This document shows, piece after piece, positions 8,165 through 13,854 of a stretch of DNA of 42,339 bases. The stretch lies in the NCBI GenBank assembly GCA_027698105.1, contig JAQERH010000025.1:1-42339 (forward strand). The letters run 5' to 3'. The DNA comes from Lachnospiraceae bacterium AM93-12TA (GTDB taxonomy: Bacteria > Bacillota > Clostridia > Lachnospirales > Lachnospiraceae). How positions within the stretch are numbered: the stretch's first letter is position 1; every line of letters begins with the position of its first letter. The notes under the pieces are model-generated. The model made no database searches. It worked only from the letters and a program-made list of their open reading frames with translations, and was not told where the DNA came from. The position numbers and the translations under genes were made by a program.

Positions 8165-8625
8165 AAGAAACAGAAAAAACCAGCAGAATTAATATTGGAA
8201 CTGCCTCCATTGTCCTGATCCTTCTGCTTCTGTGCCTGGCTGTATTTTCTCTTTTAAGTCTCAGCGACGCTCAGGCTTCTCTGTCCTTCGCCAGGCGGCG
8301 GGCTGAATCCGTGCAGGCTTTCTACCAGGCAGATGCCAGCGCTCAGAAATGGGCTGACAGCATTCGCGGAAAGAGTCTTACAGATGCTCTCTCCCTGGGC
8401 ATTGTTCCGGAAGGAGCATCAGCAGAAGCATCCAAAGACGGCAGTACCATCATACTTACTATTCCCCTGTCCCAGGGCCAGTCCCTGATGGCTGAATACC
8501 GGCTGTCAGATGAGTGCCTGATTTCCTCCCGCATTTTCAACAGCGAGGACTACGCCATCGACACACGGCTTCCTGTATGGACAGGCCCGGACGGCGCAGA
8601 GACAGGAACAAACACTCCGTCCTAA
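8161..8625 (+). CDS. Small single-pass membrane protein of the pilus-like operon
   Basis: 154 residues starting with GTG at 8161, overlapping the preceding stop (GTGA). One hydrophobic helix (about 14-36, IVLILLLLCLAVFSLLSL) is followed by an Ala/Gln-rich helical part (SFARRRAESVQAFYQADASAQKWADSI) and a beta-rich tail. The helix-then-globule plan and the QAFYQADASAQ part recall PilX/GspK-type minor pilins (YxADSG-like), but I cannot assign a named family. It precedes the PilT-like ATPase gene by 27 bp. Confidence 0.7.
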   Translation: MKETEKTSRINIGTASIVLILLLLCLAVFSLLSLSDAQASLSFARRRAESVQAFYQADASAQKWADSIRGKSLTDALSLGIVPEGASAEASKDGSTIILTIPLSQGQSLMAEYRLSDECLISSRIFNSEDYAIDTRLPVWTGPDGAETGTNTPS

Positions 8626-8652
8626 TACAGCTTTAAGCAAAGAGGTTTCAAT

Positions 8653-9714
8653 ATGGATATTAAAGAATTTTTTCAGGATGCCGTAAAACAGCAGGCCTCT
8701 GACATTTTCCTGATTCCAGGAATGCCTCTGGCCATGAAAATCAATGGCAGAATTGTACCTGTAGGAGAAGAGAAGGTATTCCCGGCGGAAATGGACAGTT
8801 ATATCCGGGAAATTTACGCTATCAGCGGAAACAGAGATATGAGCCGCATTCAGGAGCAGGGAGATGACGATTTCTCTTTTTCCATTGTAGGACTGTCCCG
8901 GTTTCGCGCAAGCGTTATGAAGCAGAGAGGTTCCCTGGCGGCTGTCATCCGAATCGTCCGGTTTGATCTGCCGAATCCGGCGGACATACACATTCCGGAA
9001 ACGATTCTAAACATTGCCTCCATGAAAAAAGGCATGGTACTTGTCACTGGAGCTGCCGGAAGCGGAAAGTCCACAACGCTGGCCTGCGTCATCGACCGGA
9101 TCAACCAGACCAGAAACGCTCATGTCATTACTCTGGAGGACCCAATCGAGTATCTGCATCACCATCAGAAATCCGTTGTTACACAGCGCGAGATTGGGCA
9201 CGATACAGCCTCCTATGTGGACGGCTTACGAGCTTCTCTGCGCCAGGCCCCTGATGTTATCCTGCTGGGGGAGATGAGAGATTACGAGACCATCCAGACA
9301 GCCATGACAGCTGCTGAAACCGGCCATCTTTTAATTTCTACTCTCCACACCACCGGTGCAGCCAACACCATCGACCGAATCATCGATGTGTTCCCTGCCG
9401 ACGGTCAGCAGCAGGTCCGCGTCCAGCTGGCCATGGTTCTGAAAGCGGTCGTATCCCAGCAGCTGATACCGGCAACCGATGGTTCCCTGATCCCTGCCTT
9501 TGAGATTATGTTCGTCAACGAGGCCATCCGAAGTATGATTCGTGAATCTAAAATCCATCAGATTCAGAACGTCATCGCCACCAGTATGGCAGAAGGCATG
9601 GTAAGCCTGGACAACAGCCTGTTAAAATATCTTCAGCTGGGGCTTATCACCAGAGAGACCTGTGTCAACTACAGTCCGAATCCGGAACAGATGAAAATGC
9701 GTCTGGGAGTATAA
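8653..9714 (+). CDS. pilT: PilT-type twitching/retraction ATPase
   Basis: Hexameric cytoplasmic ATPase of the GspE/PilT family, 353 residues, the usual PilT length. Visible: N-terminal PAS-like part (ASDIFLIPGMPLAMKINGRI), Walker A GAAGSGKST (133-141), Asp box ITLEDPIEYLH, Walker B ILLGEMRD, and His box STLHTTGAANTIDRI with IDVFP. The PilT signature AIRSMIRE is close to AIRNLIRE of known retraction ATPases. It lacks the tetracysteine and long N-domain of PilB. It is last in the operon, directly after four small membrane proteins; no extension ATPase gene is in the window. Confidence 0.92.
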   Translation: MDIKEFFQDAVKQQASDIFLIPGMPLAMKINGRIVPVGEEKVFPAEMDSYIREIYAISGNRDMSRIQEQGDDDFSFSIVGLSRFRASVMKQRGSLAAVIRIVRFDLPNPADIHIPETILNIASMKKGMVLVTGAAGSGKSTTLACVIDRINQTRNAHVITLEDPIEYLHHHQKSVVTQREIGHDTASYVDGLRASLRQAPDVILLGEMRDYETIQTAMTAAETGHLLISTLHTTGAANTIDRIIDVFPADGQQQVRVQLAMVLKAVVSQQLIPATDGSLIPAFEIMFVNEAIRSMIRESKIHQIQNVIATSMAEGMVSLDNSLLKYLQLGLITRETCVNYSPNPEQMKMRLGV

Positions 9715-9730
9715 AGTCATATATTAAGGA

Positions 9731-9806
9731 AGGACAACGATTTCCCCGCTCTGTTAGAAGCTGCAGGGAGACGTTGCCCTTTCTTTATTATTTTTCTTTG
9801 TCTCTC
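9731..9806 (+). terminator. Intrinsic terminator after the pilus-like operon
   Basis: AGG-A-CAACG with CCC (9731-9746) pairs imperfectly with GGG-AGA-CGTTG-CCCT (9776-9790), and TTCTTTATTATTTTTC follows. The stem has bulges, but the position right after the last gene and the T-rich tail support it. Confidence 0.5.
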
Positions 9807-9817
9807 TTTCACGCAAT

Positions 9818-9860
9818 AAAAAAACACCGACCCCAACGCTCTCCGTCGTCAAAATCAGTG
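9818..9860 (-). terminator. Terminator of the tRNA-Lys transcript
   Basis: On the minus strand CACTGA pairs with TCGGTG (one G-T pair), with an inner GACG/CGTT stem, then TTTTTTT. It lies just downstream of the leftward tRNA-Lys genes. Confidence 0.5.
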
Positions 9861-9868
9861 CTTTTCAG

Positions 9869-9941
9869 TGCGCCTTCGGGGGCTCGAACCCCGGACAAAT
9901 AGATTAAGAGTCTACTGCTCTACCAACTGAGCTAAAGGCGC
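9869..9941 (-). tRNA. tRNA-Lys (CTT), copy 2 in transcription order
   Basis: On the minus strand the cloverleaf is complete: acceptor GCGCCTT/AAGGCGC, D arm GCTCAGTTGGTAGAGC, anticodon stem-loop with loop CTCTTAA (anticodon CTT), and T arm CGGGG-TTCGAGC-CCCCG, discriminator A. CCA is not encoded. The 73 bases are identical to the copy at 9991. Confidence 0.97.
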
Positions 9942-9990
9942 ATATTCAATTTTTTTAATTATGAGAACCCTTTTTCCAGCAGTTTCTCAG

Positions 9991-10063
9991 TGCGCCTTCG
10001 GGGGCTCGAACCCCGGACAAATAGATTAAGAGTCTACTGCTCTACCAACTGAGCTAAAGGCGC
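9991..10063 (-). tRNA. tRNA-Lys (CTT), copy 1 in transcription order
   Basis: Same 73-base cloverleaf as the copy at 9869, with anticodon CTT in loop CTCTTAA and no encoded CCA. The two genes are 49 bases apart with a non-identical A/T-rich spacer, consistent with one transcript from the promoter at 10115-10143. Confidence 0.97.
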
Positions 10064-10114
10064 ATATTTGATTTTTTTACAGGTTTTAAAGCCCTGTTCC
10101 TTAACACGCAAATT

Positions 10115-10143
10115 AGTATAACTCCAGATGTGCAAAAAGTCAA
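10115..10143 (-). promoter_or_regulatory. Promoter of the tRNA-Lys pair
   Basis: On the minus strand TTGACT (10138-10143), a 17-base spacer and TATACT (10115-10120), about 50 bp before the first tRNA. A near-consensus sigma-A promoter. Confidence 0.8.
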
Positions 10144-10189
10144 TACCTTTTTTCGCTTCTTTTACAGAATCTTTTACAAAATTTTTAAG

Positions 10190-10321
10190 CTATTTTTTTC
10201 CCAGCCTTCCCAGAGCCTTTTCCGCCTCCTCCAGGCGCTTCTTCCACAGCAGCACTGTCCTGTTCAGCTGAACCTTATCGCAGGTGGCCCTGGAAAGAGC
10301 GCGCAGCAGTTTTTTCTTCAT
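10190..10321 (-). CDS. Small basic protein downstream of trmB (43 aa)
   Basis: ATG at 10319-10321 preceded by AGAAGGAAAACAGC, and TAG at 10190-10192, giving 43 residues that start MKKKLLRALSRATCDKV and contain WKKRLEEAEKALGRLGKK. It is strongly basic with a helical, amphipathic C-terminal half. It follows trmB by 50 bp on the same strand, and its GC-rich third positions (CTG, AAG, GAG) match local genes, unlike the A/T-rich sequence just after it. No family is recognised. It could be an incidental ORF. Confidence 0.5.
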   Translation of the reverse strand: MKKKLLRALSRATCDKVQLNRTVLLWKKRLEEAEKALGRLGKK

Positions 10322-10371
10322 GCTGTTTTCCTTCTTTTCGCGTCTCTTTCCTTATTTTATGCCATCTGCTT

Positions 10372-11040
10372 CTATTTGTTTCCTTCGCTCTTCATCTCTT
10401 TGTCTGTTCTGACAGCTATCAGCTTACAAATCGCCTGTCCTCTGGAAGAGAATTTCTCCTCATACTCTGTCATCACATTTCCCTCTGCCATGGAACTGTT
10501 GTGAAGGTCAAATGTGTGCTCCTTCACTTTCCATCCAGCCTCTGGAATGGATTCCAGCGAATAATCAAACAGTCCTCTGTTATCTGTCTTAAACTCCACG
10601 TCCCCATCTGCCGCCAGAACCTGATCATAGACAGCCATAAACTGCGGGGAGGTCAGCCTGCGCTTTGCATGGCGGTCCTTAGGCCAGGGATCTGAAAAAT
10701 TCAGGTAAATCTTCTTTACCTCTCCCTTCTCAAAAATCTCTCCCAGCTCCTTGGCATCTATGCACATAAAGCAGATATTAGAAACAGAAAGCTGCTCCCG
10801 TTTCTGAAGTGCCTTTAATAAAACGGTAGAATACCTCTCAATGCCTATATAATTAATATGTGGATTTCTCTGAGCCAGCTCCATAATAAACCGTCCCTTT
10901 CCCATTCCCACCTCAATGTGAATCGGATTCTGGTTTCCAAATACGCTGTCCCACTTTCCCTTCATTTCCTTCGGCTCCTGAATCACATAGGGACTCTGCT
11001 CAATAGCCTCCTCCGCGCCCGGTATGTGGCGTAATCTCAT
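10372..11040 (-). CDS. trmB: tRNA (guanine-N7-)-methyltransferase
   Basis: SAM-dependent enzyme making m7G46 in the tRNA variable loop. 222 residues with SAM-binding IHIEVGMGKGRFIMELA near 43-60, IGIERYSTVLLKAL after it, LNFSDPWPKDRHAKRRL (the family's PWPK.RH.KRR block) near 120-136, and FKTDN further on. The start chosen is ATG 11038-11040 (MRLRHIPGAEE): GGAGGAGACAGT sits immediately upstream, and the 34 extra codons of the longer frame look like untranslated leader. Length matches the family. Confidence 0.95.
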   Translation of the reverse strand: MRLRHIPGAEEAIEQSPYVIQEPKEMKGKWDSVFGNQNPIHIEVGMGKGRFIMELAQRNPHINYIGIERYSTVLLKALQKREQLSVSNICFMCIDAKELGEIFEKGEVKKIYLNFSDPWPKDRHAKRRLTSPQFMAVYDQVLAADGDVEFKTDNRGLFDYSLESIPEAGWKVKEHTFDLHNSSMAEGNVMTEYEEKFSSRGQAICKLIAVRTDKEMKSEGNK

Positions 11041-11083
11041 ACTGTCTCCTCCTGGTCTGTTCTGTACTGATACTCTGCCTTTT

Positions 11084-11112
11084 ATCTTACCATTTCCACT
11101 TCCCCGTTGCAA
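11084..11112 (-). promoter_or_regulatory. Promoter of trmB
   Basis: On the minus strand TTGCAA (11107-11112), 17 bases, then TAAGAT (11084-11089), about 45 bp before the trmB start. Confidence 0.5.
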
Positions 11113-11280
11113 GACATAGCCGCGGCAAAAACAGTTCCTCAAAGAGTCAAGCTTTTACACTTTATAACAATAAACGAACAATTTCCTTACAAATTTAATT
11201 TTTTTGAAAATAATGGTGCAGAAAATGTCGAATTATATTATAATGACAGTATAAAAATTCAGCGGCAAAGGAGATGTCTT

Positions 11281-12195
11281 ATGAGCACAGACAATATAAA
11301 TACCAGCAGCTGGGAGCGCATACAGAAAGGCTTTCAGGAAACCGAACGGCTGCTGGGGCAGAAACGGTATAATGAATGTATGATCAGAGCGAGACAGACT
11401 CTGGAATTTATGGTGAAATGTCTCTGCGAGCGTTTCGATATCATGGAAGCCAGCCTGGTAGATATGATCGACGCTCTCTATGAGCATGAAATTATTAACA
11501 AGACAACCTGCGAACACTACCACAAGATTCGCATGATCGGAAATAAGGCGGTTCACGAGGAGGATAACCTGGCGTATAACGCAGGGCAGGCCTACCACCT
11601 CCTATCCCAGGAAATCTATACCTTTGCCAATGATTTCACCGGCAAGAAGAAGCGTCCGGTTCCCCGTTCCCAGGAAAGGGATCGTACCGAGGCGTCCTCT
11701 GAGAGCCGTCCTCATTCTTCCAGGCAGGGAGCTGCCCGCACTCCGTCCCGAAGCAGCTCCAGAGCCGGCAGTACTGCAAGGCGCAGACGTCCCCGTTCCT
11801 CAGGACCTTCCATTGATCCTGGCAGCCTGCTCAAAATTTTAGTTCCTGTAGCAGTTATTATTATTCTGATTTTTATTATCCGCATGGTTCACCCTGGAAA
11901 GGAGAATGGAGCAGAAACTACAGCTCCCATCGAGGTTGAGACAATCTCTTCCACCATAGAGGAACCCAGCACAGCAGAAGAAACGGAGTCTGCTGCCCCA
12001 GAGAAACGGTACAAAACCAGCGATACGCTGAACGTCCGTTCAGAGCCATCCACCAATGCGTCCAAATTAGGACAGCTGGCCCCTGGATCTGAAGTAAAGT
12101 ATATTGAAGATTACGACGATACCTGGGCCAAGATTTCCTTTGAAGATCAGGAAGGCTATGTATCCAAAGAATATCTGGAACTGATTGCAGATTAA
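11281..12195 (+). CDS. DUF4145 (HEPN-like) - transmembrane - SH3b domain protein
   Basis: 304 residues in three parts. Residues 1-118 form a helical DUF4145 domain (YNECMIRARQTLEFMVKCLC; KIRMIGNKAVHE), a HEPN-related fold. A Ser/Arg/Pro-rich basic linker follows (about 120-178), then one membrane helix (about 183-204). Outside lie an acidic Thr/Glu linker and a C-terminal bacterial SH3 domain (about 243-304, YKTSDTLNVRSEPSTNASKLG) that may bind peptidoglycan. ATG 11281 follows AAAGGAGATG; upstream codons in frame run through the A/T-rich promoter (TATAAT at 11239-11244) and are not used. It looks like an inside-out link between a cytoplasmic domain and the wall; function unknown. Confidence 0.85.
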   Translation: MSTDNINTSSWERIQKGFQETERLLGQKRYNECMIRARQTLEFMVKCLCERFDIMEASLVDMIDALYEHEIINKTTCEHYHKIRMIGNKAVHEEDNLAYNAGQAYHLLSQEIYTFANDFTGKKKRPVPRSQERDRTEASSESRPHSSRQGAARTPSRSSSRAGSTARRRRPRSSGPSIDPGSLLKILVPVAVIIILIFIIRMVHPGKENGAETTAPIEVETISSTIEEPSTAEETESAAPEKRYKTSDTLNVRSEPSTNASKLGQLAPGSEVKYIEDYDDTWAKISFEDQEGYVSKEYLELIAD

Positions 12196-12207
12196 CAACT
12201 GACACAG

Positions 12208-12275
12208 AAAAGGGGAAACATTTTCTTATTCCAATGGAAGTCATTGAAAATGTTTCCCTTTTCCTTGTTCTCTGT
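12208..12275 (+). terminator. Intrinsic terminator after the DUF4145-SH3 gene
   Basis: A long stem (GGGAAACATTTTC, 12213-12225, against GAAAATGTTTCCC, 12246-12258, 13 contiguous pairs) around a 20-base loop, followed by the T-rich CTTTTCCTTGTTCTCTG. Confidence 0.7.
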
Positions 12276-12422
12276 CTCATATATATGTGAAAATAGCCGT
12301 CGGATTTCCGGCGGCCATTTTCGTGAAAGAGTGAATTTTACTATATGTATAATCTCCACACTGCAGACGTTCCTGCACTGCAAATCTTAAACATGCAATT
12401 TTTTATGGGAATACGGGGACAA

Positions 12423-12701
12423 TTAAGCCTCTGTCTCCTCCTCAGCTGCTGCTGTTGTCTCTTCCTCAGCTGCCTCTGTTGTCTCTTCCTCAGCTGCCTC
12501 TGTTGTCTCCTCCTCAGCTGCCTCTGTTGTCTCTTCCTCAGCTGCCTCTGTTGTCTCTTCCTCAACTGCTGCTGTTGTCTCCTCAGCTGCTGCTGTTGTC
12601 TCAACTGCTGCTGTTGTCTCTGTTGCTGTCTCCTTGCTTCCGCAAGCTGTTAATGCGAATGCTGTTAAAGCTGCTGCTGCAAATAAAACTGTTTTCTTCA
12701 T
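12423..12701 (-). CDS. Small repeat-rich lipoprotein
   Basis: 92 residues: MKKTVLFAAAALTAFALTAC with lipobox LTAC (Cys20), so predicted to be a lipid-anchored surface protein. The mature part is almost only Glu, Thr and Ala and ends in tandem EETTEAAE octads. There is no room for a folded domain. AGGAGG sits before the ATG and a promoter lies at 12806-12833, so it looks expressed. The Thr/Glu/Ala tail resembles the linker after the lipobox of binding proteins such as the one at 1597, which suggests either a stand-alone spacer lipoprotein or the remnant of a longer one. Strongly acidic. Confidence 0.75.
   Translation of the reverse strand: MKKTVLFAAAALTAFALTACGSKETATETTAAVETTAAAEETTAAVEEETTEAAEEETTEAAEEETTEAAEEETTEAAEEETTAAAEEETEA
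12425..12600. repeat. 24-bp minisatellite inside the lipoprotein gene
   Basis: About five to six tandem copies of a 24-base unit (plus strand CTGCCTCTGTTGTCTC plus TTCCTCAG) with few substitutions, mostly T/C changes. 24 bases are eight codons, so copy-number change would not break the frame. Confidence 0.85.
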
Positions 12702-12805
12702 AATATTTTTTCCTCCTCATTTTACAACAAAGTTATAAAATTATAAATCCTCTTACCACACAGATGGAAGAAACTGTCTGCTTCCCTCCTGAATGGCATA
12801 ACCAT

Positions 12806-12833
12806 AGTATAGTGTCTTTTTTTCAAAAATCAA
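12806..12833 (-). promoter_or_regulatory. Promoter of the repeat lipoprotein gene
   Basis: On the minus strand TTGATT (12828-12833), a 16-base spacer and TATACT (12806-12811), about 105 bp before the start codon. Confidence 0.5.
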
Positions 12834-12924
12834 GAGCCTGGAAAGATTTTTATGAATTTTTAATAATTTATTTGCCTTTTCGTTATGTTTTTCTTCTGTT
12901 TTTTCCACGATTTTTTCATTTTTC

Positions 12925-13596
12925 CTACGCTTCCGATTCCATCAGGTGCCGAACCAGTCCCGGAATTTCCCGAAGACTTGAAATCTCCCTGTTCGCCAGA
13001 CTTCTGTCAAAACCAAAACGATTGTCAATCAGGGCTGCCACCTTCATCCCGGCAGCCTTTCCGGCTGTAATTCCCACTGTAGAATCCTCAATCGCCAGAC
13101 ACTGGGACGGTTCTACACCCAGTTTTTCTGCTGTATGCAGATAAATTTCCGGATCCGGCTTGCTTCTTTTAAACATTTCCCCGCTGACTGCCAGCTCCAG
13201 CCGTTCCCACACGTGATTCATAGAGAGGATATACCTTACCTGCTCAAGGCCTGTGGAAGAGGCAACCGCCAGTTTCATCCCCATATGCTGCAGTTCATCC
13301 ATTACATCCAGAATCTCCGGGCGAAAAATAGCCTTATAATCCACTTCCTCAAATGCCCTTTTCCAGATTCCTCTATCATGATACTCCTGGCGCAGCTGCT
13401 CCCAGCTCTGCCCATTTCCGACAGCCCGCTCCACTATTTCCCAGCAGTCTTTTTTCGTCGCTCCGACTGTGCCGTACAGCTCTTCGATTCGGATATCCTG
13501 CTTCTTCTCTCTGGCAAACGCATAAATATACTCAAGATATGCTCCTTCGCTGTCAATAATGACTCCGTCCATATCAAAAATCACTGCTTTTATCAC
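12925..13596 (-). CDS. HAD superfamily hydrolase (beta-phosphoglucomutase-like, subfamily IA)
   Basis: 223 residues with all HAD motifs: motif I FDMDGVIIDSE (Asp8 nucleophile, Asp10 acid/base), motif II VASST near 114, motif III Lys in KRSKPDPEIY, and motif IV CLAIEDSTVGITAGKAAGM. The alpha-helical cap is inserted between motifs I and II, as in beta-phosphoglucomutase and small sugar-phosphate phosphatases. The start is GTG at 13594-13596, preceded by GGGAGGAAGAGACAG. The gene stands alone, so its substrate cannot be deduced. Confidence 0.88.
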   Translation of the reverse strand: MIKAVIFDMDGVIIDSEGAYLEYIYAFAREKKQDIRIEELYGTVGATKKDCWEIVERAVGNGQSWEQLRQEYHDRGIWKRAFEEVDYKAIFRPEILDVMDELQHMGMKLAVASSTGLEQVRYILSMNHVWERLELAVSGEMFKRSKPDPEIYLHTAEKLGVEPSQCLAIEDSTVGITAGKAAGMKVAALIDNRFGFDRSLANREISSLREIPGLVRHLMESEA

Positions 13597-13670
13597 CTGT
13601 CTCTTCCTCCCTTTTACAAATATTGACAGAATTCATGCACTGTTTCAGCCTTCATTCGATCATTACAGGC

Positions 13671-13699
13671 AGTATACACGAACCGATTCTCCTTTTCAA
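13671..13699 (-). promoter_or_regulatory. Promoter of the HAD hydrolase gene
   Basis: On the minus strand TTGAAA (13694-13699), 17 bases, then TATACT (13671-13676) with TG directly before it. Confidence 0.6.
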
Positions 13700-13740
13700 C
13701 TGTCTGATTTTTACAGTTTTATAAAATTTTTTTCCTATGC

Positions 13741-13768
13741 TTGCGTCAGGCGTCATTAATGGTATACT
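13741..13768 (+). promoter_or_regulatory. Promoter of the DUF1461/carboxypeptidase fusion gene
   Basis: TTGCGT (13741-13746), a 16-base spacer and TATACT (13763-13768) preceded by TGG, an extended -10. It leaves a leader of about 80 nt that contains the hairpin at 13815-13840. Confidence 0.55.
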
Positions 13769-13814
13769 TATGTATGATAGAAAGACTATAGCAAGAGTCT
13801 CGAATAGTTACGCC

Positions 13815-13840
13815 GCCTTTTAGAGCACCTGCTAAAAGGC
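13815..13840 (+). promoter_or_regulatory. Leader hairpin just before the fusion gene's ribosome site
   Basis: GCCTTTTAG (13815-13823) and CTAAAAGGC (13832-13840) form a perfect 9-bp stem with an 8-base loop. It ends four bases before the GGAG used by ATG 13855, so it could influence translation. No T-tract follows, so it is not a terminator. Confidence 0.5.
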
Positions 13841-13854
13841 AGAATGGAGATTTT

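Noticed and set aside
11107..11280. Longer N-terminus for the DUF4145 protein
   Set aside because: These codons cross the A/T-rich promoter zone, and a good ribosome site stands directly before ATG 11281.
12345..12653. Cys/Leu-rich plus-strand ORF of about 100 codons
   Set aside because: It is the complement of the Glu/Thr/Ala lipoprotein repeat; it lacks a ribosome site and its composition is an artefact.
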